Origin: Methylococcaceae bacterium
GTDB lineage: Bacteria > Pseudomonadota > Gammaproteobacteria > Methylococcales > Methylomonadaceae
Direction of reading: 5' to 3'
Length of the DNA: 55,194 nucleotides
Assembly: GCA_021647585.1 (NCBI GenBank)
Contig: JAKIUK010000022.1
Coordinates: 1-55,194 of the forward strand
In this document: in pieces, positions 8,069 to 17,628 of the stretch
Position numbering within the stretch: position 1 is the stretch's first letter
Layout: every line of letters begins with the position of its first letter
The notes under the pieces: model-generated
Seen by the model: only the letters and a program-made list of their open reading frames with translations
Told to the model about the DNA's origin: nothing
Database searches by the model: none
Made by a program: the position numbers and the translations under genes

Positions 8069-9430
8069 TTATAGTTTTATCTTTAAGGCATGTAATTTAC
8101 GATACAAATGCGTCCTTTCCATCCCTATCGAAGCAGCCAACTTAGCGACACTTCCTGCATTTTTTTCAAAATGGTACTCAAGGTAGGATTTTTCAAAATG
8201 CTCTCTTGCTTCTTTCAACGGTAGATTAAAAAATTCAGGTACGGATGAATTTAATACAGGCTCGTCAGCAATAGAACCCAACGCTGCTTTTACCTCATCT
8301 AACTCAATATCATCCCCTGCACCTAATATCATTAAACGCTGAACCAGATTCCGTAATTCCCTTACATTTCCCGGCCAGCTATAATTTCGTAAATAATTTT
8401 GTGCCGCCATAGAAAACTTTCTAAAAGGCAGTTTTTCCACATTAATAAAATAATCCACATAATAACTTAGCAGACCCGGCACATCTTCCCCATGATCTCT
8501 TAATGGACTGATATCGAGAGCAACTTCATTCAATAAGTAATATAAATCTTGCCGAAACCTGCCTGCATTTACTTCTTCGTCTAGTGCTACACGTGTTGAT
8601 GCTACAACCCTCACATCTACCCGAACTGATTCACTCCCTCCCACGCGAAGAAATGAACTGGATTCCAGCGCACTCAGTAACCGGGCCTGAGTTTCCGAAT
8701 CCATTCCTGCAATTTCCCCTAAAAACAGAGTTCCTCCATGCGCCTGCTCAAGAAGTCCTTGGTATATTTTGCCTGCTTCTTCTTTTCCAAAAAATTCTAC
8801 CGCTGAATTTTCCGGCGAAATGCTGCCCACAGCCACATCAACAAAAGGGCCATCACGACGCGCTGTATTATTATGTAGGTATCGGGCAAACAATTCTTTT
8901 CCTACACCCGCCTCACCGACAAGTAGTAATTTAGCATGATGCTGAGCTAACCGTTTCAACTGCTCTTTAGTACGTTCTACTATAACGCTTTTTCCTACGG
9001 GCTCTATATCCAACATTAACTGTTGTTTAAGCCCCGCATTTTCTAATTGCAAATAACTCGCTTGAAGCGCTCTCTCAACGGTTAAAAGTAGTTTTGCTAA
9101 AGATAAAGGTTTTTCTAAAAAGTCATAGGCACCTAATCTTGTTGCTTCCACAGCTGATTCAACAGAACCGTGTCCAGACATCATAATAACAGGACAAAGT
9201 GATTCGTCTTCTGCCACCCATTCTTTTAACAGGGTAATGCCATCAGTATCAGGCATCCAGATATCCAGTAAAATCAATTGTGGTTGATGCTGCTCTTTTT
9301 TATCCCTTGCCGATGCGGCATTTTCTGCCATTTCAACTTGATAACCTTCATCTTCAAGAATCTCTGTAACCAGCTGTCTGATGTCAGGCTCATCATCAAC
9401 AACGAGTATATAAGGCTGCTCTGTATTCAA
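8069..9430 (-). CDS. ntrX: NtrX-like response regulator without GAFTGA motif
   Basis: A 453-residue regulator in three domains. The receiver (about 1-120) has acidic residues D12/D13 and the phospho-acceptor D56 in LLDIWMPD. The AAA+ domain (about 145-370) has Walker A GEAGVGKE, a GTLFLGEI segment and GNVREL. The C-terminal Fis-type helix-turn-helix is VAKLAASIGMERTHLYRKL. The sigma-54-contact loop that normally reads GAFTGA is missing: the equivalent stretch is FFGKEEAGKIYQG. It therefore may not activate sigma-54 promoters. It follows its histidine-kinase gene (9-nt gap), and the pair is NtrY/NtrX-like, a system linked to nitrogen and redox control in other proteobacteria. The target genes cannot be read from the sequence. 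Confidence 0.85.
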   Translation of the reverse strand: MNTEQPYILVVDDEPDIRQLVTEILEDEGYQVEMAENAASARDKKEQHQPQLILLDIWMPDTDGITLLKEWVAEDESLCPVIMMSGHGSVESAVEATRLGAYDFLEKPLSLAKLLLTVERALQASYLQLENAGLKQQLMLDIEPVGKSVIVERTKEQLKRLAQHHAKLLLVGEAGVGKELFARYLHNNTARRDGPFVDVAVGSISPENSAVEFFGKEEAGKIYQGLLEQAHGGTLFLGEIAGMDSETQARLLSALESSSFLRVGGSESVRVDVRVVASTRVALDEEVNAGRFRQDLYYLLNEVALDISPLRDHGEDVPGLLSYYVDYFINVEKLPFRKFSMAAQNYLRNYSWPGNVRELRNLVQRLMILGAGDDIELDEVKAALGSIADEPVLNSSVPEFFNLPLKEAREHFEKSYLEYHFEKNAGSVAKLAASIGMERTHLYRKLHALKIKL

Positions 9431-9439
9431 TGTTTTTTC

Positions 9440-11581
9440 CTAAATAGTGGGTAACTGGATAATAAACCCAGCTCCGGTATTATATGTCGTATCTACCCAG
9501 ATTACACCACCATGTTCTTCAATAATTTTCTTTACGATAGCCAGACCTAATCCAGTACCCTTGCCTTTTGTTGTCACATAAGGCTCAAACACTGTTTCTA
9601 TCTGCTCTTCATCTAGACCACAACCCGTATCATAAACGGCTAATTCAACATACTCCGCATCATTTCGTAACACTTTGTCGATTTTTATTTCAATTTGTCC
9701 TTTACCCTCTATCGCTTCCTGCGCATTTTTAACCAAATTATGCAAAACCTGTCTGATACTAACGGGATCAGCTTCAATAACAACATTTTCAGAATTAAAT
9801 GTGCTCACAATCGTTATCTCAGATCCTAACATATACAGAGCTAGCACCTCATTCACCAGCTTGTTCAGATTAATAGACTCCACCTGTTTTTTGCTCGGTC
9901 GGGCATATTCGGCAAAATCATCAACCATGGATTTCATTGCTTCTACTTGCTGAACAATAGTTTGTGTTGATCGTTGCAAAATTTTCGCTGATTTTTCTGA
10001 TAACTCTGAGGCTAACTTGTGCTGTAATCGTTCCGCTGATAATTGTATGGGAGTTAAAGGATTTTTAATTTCATGCGCTAATCGCTTAGCAACTTCACCC
10101 CATGCTGCATTTTTTTGCGCCTGAATCAAATCAGTCACATCGTCAAAAACAACAATAGCCCCAACACGCTCACCAGAGGAAGAAAATAGAGGTGTGCCTC
10201 GACAAAGTAACTCCTGCCGTCCATTGGGCCCTAAAAAAGCAAATCGCCGTTGCCAGATGTCTTCAGCACGCTCCATTAGATTTTGTATCGCCTCTAGTAA
10301 TTGAGTTAATTCTGCATGTCCTTTGATAATATCAGATAACGTCTGTCCAACAAAATGACTTACCTGTACATGTAATATCCTATACGCCGCCTGGTTAGCC
10401 GTCCTTATGTTATAAGTAGCACTAAAACTAATAACGCCTGCTGTCAAATTGGATAAAACCGTTTCCAGGTAAGCCCGCTGATGCTCAACTTCAATACCTG
10501 CAGTTCTTGTTTCATCACGCGACTTTGCAATTCGTTGAGTCATATCATTAAATGATTCAACCAGAAAACCCAAATCATCCTGACTCATAACAGGTAATTG
10601 CTGTTTATAATTTCCATTGGCAACGGCTTGCGTTCCTTTCACCAATTCTTTAACAGGAGCAACTATTTGCCGAATACTGATAAATGCCACCCAAATAGCA
10701 GCTAATAAACTTAACAATAAAACCAGCGACAAAACCAATATAAAACTGGTCTTTAAGGAATCGCGTAAAAAAGCCATTTCCTGATAACGTAGAAAGGCAA
10801 AGTCGATAGAATCCGTTAGATCGGCTATCCGCACTGGAACCGGAAATATAACCTGTAAATAACGCGGATCCGCATCATAAACAGGCACAATAACCTGAAC
10901 AATTAACTCATCATTTTCATTTGAACTAAAAGCAATATATTCCTTATTTTGCTTTACTTGCAACCAAATTTGTTCATCAGGCAACTTAGGCAAAATATCT
11001 GTAGGATCAACACTGTTTGAAGCAATTACTCGTCCATGCCGGGAAAAAAGCGCCATTTCAACCGCCCCCACATCTTCTCTTAACACGCCCATTTCAAGTG
11101 TTATCAAGGTTAGAGACTTTCCTTTCACTTCTTTGGCCAGGTATCGCGCCTGCTTCACATGCCAACGCATTCTTTGATCTAAAGATGCCTCACTCAATTC
11201 CAGAGCATCTTCCATTGCCTTGTCTATTTCGATATTAAACCAGCTATCTATACCCTGATTTAAAAATTGCACTGAAAAATAAAAAACAATTGCTGCTGGC
11301 GCGATAGACAGCAACACGAACAAGGAAATCATTCGTGTAGTCAACCTGGAGCCAGCTTCTCTCTTTTGTAATTCGCGTGCAAGAGAATAAACATTTATGC
11401 CTATCAGAACAAATAACACGATTGACCCCAGACTATTACCCAATAATAGCCAGGAATACATATCACTTAATTCAGAAGACTCCAGTGTAGCAGTGCTCAT
11501 CAACTGCAACGACAGTATAATCAAACCAAATAAAGTGACAATAAAAACACTAACGCGAAATCTTAATTTTGTAATTGCCAT
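9440..11581 (-). CDS. ntrY: NtrY-like membrane sensor histidine kinase
   Basis: About 713 residues. Hydrophobic segments near residues 10-30, 45-65 and 85-105 and one around 290-310 enclose a periplasmic sensor region. A HAMP domain (VKELVKGTQAVANGNYKQ), a PAS domain (LETVLSNLTAGVISF...) and a HisKA box with phospho-accepting His in RLAHEIKNPLTPIQ follow. The catalytic domain has VKNAQEAIEG (N-box), DTGCGLDEEQ and GKGTGLGLAIVKK. I take the ATG at 11581, which overlaps the end of the DUF4390 gene by 19 nt; a start at 11608 would add nine non-conserved residues. Together with the following ntrX-like gene it forms a two-component pair. Confidence 0.87.
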   Translation of the reverse strand: MAITKLRFRVSVFIVTLFGLIILSLQLMSTATLESSELSDMYSWLLLGNSLGSIVLFVLIGINVYSLARELQKREAGSRLTTRMISLFVLLSIAPAAIVFYFSVQFLNQGIDSWFNIEIDKAMEDALELSEASLDQRMRWHVKQARYLAKEVKGKSLTLITLEMGVLREDVGAVEMALFSRHGRVIASNSVDPTDILPKLPDEQIWLQVKQNKEYIAFSSNENDELIVQVIVPVYDADPRYLQVIFPVPVRIADLTDSIDFAFLRYQEMAFLRDSLKTSFILVLSLVLLLSLLAAIWVAFISIRQIVAPVKELVKGTQAVANGNYKQQLPVMSQDDLGFLVESFNDMTQRIAKSRDETRTAGIEVEHQRAYLETVLSNLTAGVISFSATYNIRTANQAAYRILHVQVSHFVGQTLSDIIKGHAELTQLLEAIQNLMERAEDIWQRRFAFLGPNGRQELLCRGTPLFSSSGERVGAIVVFDDVTDLIQAQKNAAWGEVAKRLAHEIKNPLTPIQLSAERLQHKLASELSEKSAKILQRSTQTIVQQVEAMKSMVDDFAEYARPSKKQVESINLNKLVNEVLALYMLGSEITIVSTFNSENVVIEADPVSIRQVLHNLVKNAQEAIEGKGQIEIKIDKVLRNDAEYVELAVYDTGCGLDEEQIETVFEPYVTTKGKGTGLGLAIVKKIIEEHGGVIWVDTTYNTGAGFIIQLPTI

Positions 11582-12135
11582 AATACCCAGTGACTGGAAA
11601 GTGCCCATTGCGGATCAAAATATGATGCGGGACGTAATGGTATAGGCAAAGCTTCACGGTCAAACTTTACTTTGATTGCTATATGATAACGCTCACTCGG
11701 TTGTATCCGTTGCTTATCAATAACGGGCAAATTGCGTATTTTCGACATGTAATTCAACGCGCCTGTCAAGCTTGAAAACATCTCGGTCACACCACTGCTG
11801 CTTTTTTTTACACTATATAAATTCAGCAATGCATGGTTTTTAATTTGATAGCTTAGTTCCTGCTCTTGTATCGTGGAATTCCAAACATTCCCTACTCTCT
11901 CGATCCTGACCAATACCTTCCAGGTCAATGGAATTCCTTTTTGTAAAGCCTCAGTAGCCTTAGAACTAAGTCTGTAATCAATATCCGCATCAAGCTCAAC
12001 CCAGGTATTTTCAAATTTAGCGGTTACATTACGGACTACAGCTGAAAATTCTTCCGAGCAAACACATGCTGTAGCCAGACTGATTAAGACAACCAGAACA
12101 GAGGTTTTATGCACCTTTTTTAACCAACCTGGCAT
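11563..12135 (-). CDS. DUF4390 secreted/periplasmic protein
   Basis: About 190 residues. The N-terminus is basic then hydrophobic (GWLKKVHKTSVLVVLISLA, TACVCSEE), a plausible signal peptide with possible lipoprotein-like cysteine. The rest resembles DUF4390 proteins, which are found between rsmB and ntrY in many beta- and gammaproteobacteria (VELDADIDYRLSSKATEALQ, GIPLTWKV, SERYHIAIKVKFDREALPIP, WVLWQL). It overlaps rsmB upstream and ntrY downstream, so all are translated from one message. Function is unknown. Alternative starts are 12162, 12147 or a GTG at 12114. Confidence 0.8.
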   Translation of the reverse strand: MPGWLKKVHKTSVLVVLISLATACVCSEEFSAVVRNVTAKFENTWVELDADIDYRLSSKATEALQKGIPLTWKVLVRIERVGNVWNSTIQEQELSYQIKNHALLNLYSVKKSSSGVTEMFSSLTGALNYMSKIRNLPVIDKQRIQPSERYHIAIKVKFDREALPIPLRPASYFDPQWALSSHWVLWQLQN

Positions 12136-13405
12136 AATAAAACCCATCCATCCCTGAATCACCCGTTAATACCTGTCGTCCACGCTTAGTTTTTATCCCC
12201 CAATCAGCTATAATCGGCAGCTCTACAGCATCGGTATGGTTATTTAAAAACGCTGCAATTTGTTCCTCGTTTTCCTGTTTTAAAATAGAACAAGTCGCAT
12301 ATAACAATATACCCCCTGGAACCAGCAATTCCCAAGCCTGTTTTAAAATTTGTTTTTGCGTCACTTGTAATGTAGAAATATCAGATTCTCTCCGTAATAC
12401 TTTGATGTCTGGGTGACGTCGGATTACTCCAAGTGCAGAGCAAGGTGCATCTACAAGAATCCGATCAAACAGCTGTCCCTGCACCCATGCCTCTGGTTTA
12501 GCAGCATCCCCCACAAGCACTTTTGCCTTGAGATTTAAACGCCGCAAATTTTCTTCTACTCGCTTCAATCTGCTTTCATCAATATCAACAGCCCACATAG
12601 AAACTGACGCATTCTGCAGCTCAAGAATTGCCGCTGTTTTCCCCCCAGGCGCAGCACAAAGATCCAGTACTGTCTGCCCAGCATGTACATCTAACAACTC
12701 TGCTGCTAATTGTGCCGCGGTGTCTTGCACCGATACTAGTCCTGCACTAAATCCAGGCAACTTTTCAACCGCAACGGGCTGCTCTAGTAAAATGGCTGAT
12801 GGACAAAAAGAAACCGGGCGGGCATGAAGTGACTGCTCGGCTAATAACTTAAGATAAGCCTGCTGACTATTCTGAGTTAAATTAACCCGCAAAACCATCG
12901 GTGGCTGTTGATTATTTTCTAGTAATATATCTTTCGCCTGTTCTGGCCAATCTGTGTTAATTCTGTCAATTAACCACTGTGGGTGAGAATTGAATGCAGT
13001 ACTCTGTTGATCTGCCTGTTTCTCAAGACCTTCCTGTTCTCGAATATACTGTCGAAGCACACCATTAATCAATGATTTTGCCCAGCTTTTTTTCTTAGCA
13101 GCAGTCACTGTTTCGGAAACAGCAGCATGAGACTTAACACGCATATATCGTAATTGATACAATCCCATCAAAATTAGCATTTTGATATCCGACTCTTTAT
13201 TCCTGAGCGGTTTACTTAATAACAATTGTAAAATGAAATCAAGCCGATGATATTGACGTACCACTCCATAACACAGGGCTTGAACAAAAGCTCTGTCTTT
13301 ACTGTCATCAACTGCCTCTAGAGTTCTCTCCAAAGCAATAGTCAAAGACTGCCCGTCTTTGATAACTTTTGATAATACACCTGCAGTGATTAACCTTAAA
13401 TTCAT
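12107..13405 (-). CDS. rsmB: 16S rRNA m5C967 methyltransferase RsmB
   Basis: A 432-residue protein matching RsmB (Sun). The N-terminal NusB-like RNA-binding domain covers about 1-130 (DRAFVQALCYGVVRQYHRLD, YQLRYMRVKSHAAVSETV). A SAM-dependent methyltransferase domain has VLDLCAAPGGKTAAI, the motif DAPCSALGVIRRHPDIK with its catalytic PC, and YATCSILKQENEEQI with the second conserved cysteine. It methylates C967 of 16S rRNA. It overlaps fmt by 4 nt (ATGA), the conserved def-fmt-rsmB operon. Confidence 0.96.
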   Translation of the reverse strand: MNLRLITAGVLSKVIKDGQSLTIALERTLEAVDDSKDRAFVQALCYGVVRQYHRLDFILQLLLSKPLRNKESDIKMLILMGLYQLRYMRVKSHAAVSETVTAAKKKSWAKSLINGVLRQYIREQEGLEKQADQQSTAFNSHPQWLIDRINTDWPEQAKDILLENNQQPPMVLRVNLTQNSQQAYLKLLAEQSLHARPVSFCPSAILLEQPVAVEKLPGFSAGLVSVQDTAAQLAAELLDVHAGQTVLDLCAAPGGKTAAILELQNASVSMWAVDIDESRLKRVEENLRRLNLKAKVLVGDAAKPEAWVQGQLFDRILVDAPCSALGVIRRHPDIKVLRRESDISTLQVTQKQILKQAWELLVPGGILLYATCSILKQENEEQIAAFLNNHTDAVELPIIADWGIKTKRGRQVLTGDSGMDGFYYARLVKKGA

Positions 13406-14328
13406 TCGCCTAACTTAACCCCATTCACTTCATGTGCATTTAAAAAAGCCTGAACATCCATTCTTTTCCCTCCAGGTAACTGAACCTCAAGCAAATCGAT
13501 AACACCTTGACCTGTTGTGACACTCATTCGTTTACCTTGTTGACATACCATACCAGGTGCTAAGTTACTTTCCTCAGTGGATAACATAGCATTCCAGACA
13601 CGCAATACTTTCCCCTGAAATAGAGTCTGCGCCACAGGCCAACTATTTAATCCTCTGATTTTTCTATCCAGTTCAACAGCAGATAAATTCCAGTCCAACT
13701 GTGATTCACTTTTTTCCAGTTTAGCCGCATAAGTCACCAGAGACTCATCCTGCTTTTCAGCAACTAAAGTACCCGCTTCAATTTGCGCTAATACTTTCTG
13801 CAAACCTATAGCACCTAACTCTGCCAATTTATCATGTAAATCACTGCTAGTACTGGTTGCCTCAATCGTACAAACTTCTTTATGCAACATATCTCCTGCA
13901 TCCAGCTTCTTTACCAACTGCATAATAGTAATACCTGTTTCATCATCCCCAGCCATGAGTGCACGATGAATAGGAGCTGCACCACGCCAACGGGGTAACA
14001 AGGAACCGTGAATATTAATGCAACCCTGTTTTGGCGTTTCTATCACTTTTTGTGGCAAAATAATACCGTAGGCAACAACAATTATCAGGTCGGCATTAAA
14101 GCTGGCAAGCTGCTTTAGATCTTCCTCTGATTTCAATGTTTCCGGTTGAAATACTGGAATACCCACATTTAAAGCTAGTTTTTTAACAGGACTCGGCGTT
14201 AATTTTCGGCCTCTACCTGCCGGTCTGTCTGGCTGTGTATAAACAGCACATACGTCATGCTCTGAATCAATCAACATTTGTAAAGCAGGCACTGCAAAGT
14301 CAGGTGTTCCAGCAAAAATAATTTTCAT
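13402..14328 (-). CDS. fmt: methionyl-tRNA formyltransferase
   Basis: A 308-residue protein with FAGTPDFAVPALQMLI at the start, the formyl-THF site GCINIHGSLLPRWRGAAPI (residues around N-x-H-x-S), ITIMQLVKKLDAGDM, and the C-terminal OB-like domain. It formylates initiator Met-tRNA. The gene begins 1 nt after def ends and overlaps rsmB, showing translational coupling. Confidence 0.97.
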   Translation of the reverse strand: MKIIFAGTPDFAVPALQMLIDSEHDVCAVYTQPDRPAGRGRKLTPSPVKKLALNVGIPVFQPETLKSEEDLKQLASFNADLIIVVAYGIILPQKVIETPKQGCINIHGSLLPRWRGAAPIHRALMAGDDETGITIMQLVKKLDAGDMLHKEVCTIEATSTSSDLHDKLAELGAIGLQKVLAQIEAGTLVAEKQDESLVTYAAKLEKSESQLDWNLSAVELDRKIRGLNSWPVAQTLFQGKVLRVWNAMLSTEESNLAPGMVCQQGKRMSVTTGQGVIDLLEVQLPGGKRMDVQAFLNAHEVNGVKLGE

Positions 14329-14329
14329 A

Positions 14330-14839
14330 TTATTTTTTACCTTGCTGCTTATGAATTTTTTCCAGTTTGACTTTGATTCGCTGCCTTTTCAGTGGTGATA
14401 AATAATCTACAAACAACTTCCCATCCAGATGATCCATTTCATGCTGAATACAAACCGATAGAAGTTCATTGGCCTCCATCTCAAATGATTTGCCTTTCTT
14501 ATCCAGCGCTTTTATTTTTATATGCTCGGCACGCGTTATATTTTCAAAAAAACCAGGGACAGATAAACATCCTTCCTCAGATTCCTCAACGCCATCTTTT
14601 TCAATAATTTCAGGGTTGATCAAACATAAGGGCGCATCCTTCTCTTCACTCACGTCAATGACAATGACACGTTGATGTACATTAATCTGTGTTGCAGCAA
14701 GACCCACACCTTTAAATTCATACATTGTTTCCAACATATCATCGACTAATGTTGTAGTAACACCATCAAAAACAGTCACTTCTTTTGCTTTAGTTCTTAA
14801 TCTCTTATCGGGAAACTCAAGAACGGTTAGAATACTCAA
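14330..14839 (-). CDS. def: peptide deformylase
   Basis: A 169-residue protein with all three deformylase motifs: GVGLAATQI (motif 1), EEGCLSVPG (motif 2, metal-ligand Cys) and IQHEMDHLDGKLFVD (motif 3, HExxH-type HEMDH). It removes the formyl group from nascent proteins in an iron/zinc-dependent reaction. It is the first gene of def-fmt-rsmB-DUF4390-ntrYX, transcribed away from the divergent lysM gene 103 bp away. Confidence 0.97.
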   Translation of the reverse strand: MSILTVLEFPDKRLRTKAKEVTVFDGVTTTLVDDMLETMYEFKGVGLAATQINVHQRVIVIDVSEEKDAPLCLINPEIIEKDGVEESEEGCLSVPGFFENITRAEHIKIKALDKKGKSFEMEANELLSVCIQHEMDHLDGKLFVDYLSPLKRQRIKVKLEKIHKQQGKK

Positions 14840-14942
14840 CTAACTCTCCACTTTTTCAAAATACTTAAATACTAGAATTTTATCTGAATTCATCTAAACT
14901 TTAAAATCAGATAGAATTAAATTCATAAGGACAGTATAAATT

Positions 14943-15965
14943 ATGGCTTTTCTAAAAACCTTAGGGTTAATAGTATCACTATTATTTAGTATAAATGTAT
15001 GGGCTGATATTATTAACATCAACCCCGACCACCCAGATCAATACACTGTAGTCAAAGGTGATACCTTATGGGATATTTCTGGAAAATTTTTGCAGAACCC
15101 TTGGCAATGGCCTCAACTATGGAGTAATAACCCTCAAATTAAGGATCCTCACTGGATATATCCCGGCGATACCCTGTATTTTTCTGTTGTCGACGGCAAA
15201 CCTCAACTCAGTTTATCTAACACCACTATTCTTAAACCCCACATTAGAGAATCTTCTCTTGATCAGGCTATTAATCTAATTCCTACGGATGCTATCGCAC
15301 AATTTTTAACATCACCTAAAGTCGTTGATAAAAAAGAAATGGCAGATTCTCCCTATGTCATTGACTTTGCTGGCGAACATTTAATTGCCGGCGCAGGTGA
15401 TAGAATTTATGTCCGATCGATTCCTAACCCTAAAAGCCTCAGCTACACCATTTATCGAGAAGGTGAACCTTATATTAGTCCTGAAACAAATGAAATTTTA
15501 GGTTATGAAGCTACATATATTGCTGACACCACCATAGAAAGAGCTGGAGACCCGGCAACACTGGTTATCACAAAGTCAGACAGTGAAATTCGTAGAGGGG
15601 ATAAGTTAATGGCCAGCGCTGAAAGTCAATTAGCTTTAAACTATTTCCCACGTCCACCCAAGAATTTTATCTCAGGGAGCATTATCAGTGTACTTAATGG
15701 CGTCTCTCAAATTGGTCAGCATAATATTGTCGTCATTGATAAAGGCACTGCTGATGGTTTAACAACGGGGCATACATTAGATATTTATCATCGCGGAAAA
15801 ATTGTTAAAGACCCTTACAGCAATAAAAAAGATGAGGCTGTAAAATTGCCTGATGAAATCGCAGGAATATTAATGATCTTTCGTCCATTTAAACGTGTCA
15901 GCTATGCTTTAGTCATTGAAGCCACACAATCCATACATATTCTTGATAAAGTTCAAACGCCATAA
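14943..15965 (+). CDS. LysM peptidoglycan-binding secreted protein
   Basis: A 340-residue protein with a signal peptide (MAFLKTLGLIVSLLFSINVW then ADI) and a LysM domain at about 34-80 (YTVVKGDTLWDISGKFL, PWQWPQLWSNNPQIKDPHWIYPGD). It has an uncharacterised C-terminal region of about 250 residues (VIDKGTADGLTTGHTLDIY...). This is the LysM protein conserved next to dprA opposite def in gammaproteobacteria. Its role at the cell wall is unproven. The start has a weak GGACAG ribosome site 9 nt upstream. Confidence 0.9.
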   Translation: MAFLKTLGLIVSLLFSINVWADIININPDHPDQYTVVKGDTLWDISGKFLQNPWQWPQLWSNNPQIKDPHWIYPGDTLYFSVVDGKPQLSLSNTTILKPHIRESSLDQAINLIPTDAIAQFLTSPKVVDKKEMADSPYVIDFAGEHLIAGAGDRIYVRSIPNPKSLSYTIYREGEPYISPETNEILGYEATYIADTTIERAGDPATLVITKSDSEIRRGDKLMASAESQLALNYFPRPPKNFISGSIISVLNGVSQIGQHNIVVIDKGTADGLTTGHTLDIYHRGKIVKDPYSNKKDEAVKLPDEIAGILMIFRPFKRVSYALVIEATQSIHILDKVQTP

Positions 15966-16035
15966 TTCCTCTATAATAAATCATTCACATGGATGTGAAT
16001 AAATACTCTCCCCTCACGCCTTTCTATATTTAAAA

Positions 16036-17133
16036 GTGACTCCCCCCATTACCCCGGAACAAATAAAATACTGGCTTGCTCTTTTAAGGACACCTGGCAT
16101 AGGCAATAAAACATTTGTAAAACTTCTAGAATGTTATCAGCCGGAACAATTATTTTCCCAATCTCATGCCACTCTCTCAGCTTTAGGGTTAAAACAGAAA
16201 AGTATAGATTATATTCAAACTCCAAATTGGGACTCTATTGAAAAAGACTTGATTTGGTTAAATGAACCTGAAAATATTGCCATTACCCTTAACGACCCAC
16301 TTTATCCATTACAATTAAAAGAAATTGACAATCCACCACCCATCCTTTTTGTTCGAGGCAACGCACAGCTTTTAACACAACCTCAAATATCTATTGTAGG
16401 TAGTAGAAACCCATCAGCTATTGGTAAACAAACAGCTATAGATTTTGCTTATACTCTCGCTCAATACGGTTTTGTCATTACCAGCGGTTTGGCCTTAGGT
16501 ATTGATGCAGCAAGTCACCAAGGTGCTTTAAATGCTGCAGGTTACACCATAGCAGTGGCAGGTACGGGTCTAGACAGAGTTTACCCTGCCCGCAATAAAG
16601 AACTGGCTACAAACATTGCCAATACGGGTGCGCTGATCTCCGAGTTTCCTCCAGGCACTGCTGCAAAAGCCAACCACTTTCCTAGAAGAAACCGGATAAT
16701 CAGTGGACTATGTATCGGTTTATTAGTCGTTGAAGCCGCTAAACAAAGCGGCTCTTTGATTACGGCTCGAATGGCTTTAGAGGCCAACCGTGAAGTATTT
16801 GCTATACCAGGTTCTATACACAACCCATTAGCACGTGGCTGCAATGCCTTAATTAAGGAAGGGGCAAAACTGGTCGAAAACACACAAGATATTTTTGATG
16901 AATTAGGCCATTATAATCAACAACATGAAACAATTACTCAAGAAACTTTGCAATCAACACTTGACCTGGATCAGCAAAATCTATTGAATCTTATTATGTT
17001 TAGCCCCACATCGGTAGATTGGCTGGTGCAAGAATCCGGTTTTTCTGTTGAAATCATTTCGTCAATGTTATTGATGCTAGAATTACAAGGTTATATTGCA
17101 ACTGTGCCGGGCGGCTACATTCGAATTAAATAA
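16036..17133 (+). CDS. dprA: DNA-processing protein DprA (Smf)
   Basis: A 365-residue protein starting at a GTG. It has an N-terminal SAM-like helix-hairpin-helix region (RTPGIGNKTFVKLLECY), a Rossmann domain with ISIVGSRNPSAIGKQTAIDF, TSGLALGIDAASHQGAL and RIISGLCIGLLVVEA, KQSGSLITARMALEANREVF, and a C-terminal winged helix (VDWLVQESGFSVEIISSMLLMLE). DprA loads RecA on incoming single-stranded DNA during transformation. It lies downstream of lysM and directly upstream of smg. Confidence 0.95.
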   Translation: MTPPITPEQIKYWLALLRTPGIGNKTFVKLLECYQPEQLFSQSHATLSALGLKQKSIDYIQTPNWDSIEKDLIWLNEPENIAITLNDPLYPLQLKEIDNPPPILFVRGNAQLLTQPQISIVGSRNPSAIGKQTAIDFAYTLAQYGFVITSGLALGIDAASHQGALNAAGYTIAVAGTGLDRVYPARNKELATNIANTGALISEFPPGTAAKANHFPRRNRIISGLCIGLLVVEAAKQSGSLITARMALEANREVFAIPGSIHNPLARGCNALIKEGAKLVENTQDIFDELGHYNQQHETITQETLQSTLDLDQQNLLNLIMFSPTSVDWLVQESGFSVEIISSMLLMLELQGYIATVPGGYIRIK

Positions 17134-17142
17134 TCAGGTGCT

Positions 17143-17610
17143 ATGAAAGAAAATATTTTTGATGTCTTAATTTATCTATTTGAAAACTACTTAGATGATG
17201 ACATAGATCTACTCCCGGATAGCGAAGGAATTAAAACTGAGCTACTGCAAGCAGGCTTTGAAGCGGCAGAAGTAAATAGCGCATTTGATTGGCTTGAAAC
17301 ATTAACTGAACAGAGCAATATTAAACCCAATATTACCTCTGCATTTCGTATTTTCTGTCAGCAAGAAGAAGTTAAACTGGATATAGAGTGCCGTAATTTT
17401 TTACTGTTTCTGGAACATACAGGTATATTGACTGCAACGACCAGAGAAATTGTCATTGATAGAGCCATGGCCATAGAAAATGAAAAACTAACATTAGACG
17501 AATTAAAATGGACTGTACTTATGGTTTTATTAAGTCAGTCCGATGATGATGTCGCTTTTTCCAGAATGGAAGACATCGTTTACGACTTAACACCTGCCTT
17601 ATTACATTAA
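17143..17610 (+). CDS. smg: Smg family protein (DUF494)
   Basis: A 155-residue acidic protein matching Smg/DUF494. It starts MKENIFDVLIYLFENYLDDD, contains LLQAGFEAAEVNSAFDWLE, and ends with LKWTVLMVLLSQSDDDVAF. The dprA-smg order is a conserved gammaproteobacterial pairing. The molecular function is unknown. It lies 9 nt after dprA. Confidence 0.92.
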   Translation: MKENIFDVLIYLFENYLDDDIDLLPDSEGIKTELLQAGFEAAEVNSAFDWLETLTEQSNIKPNITSAFRIFCQQEEVKLDIECRNFLLFLEHTGILTATTREIVIDRAMAIENEKLTLDELKWTVLMVLLSQSDDDVAFSRMEDIVYDLTPALLH

Positions 17611-17628
17611 ACCAATTCATTTTTAAGC

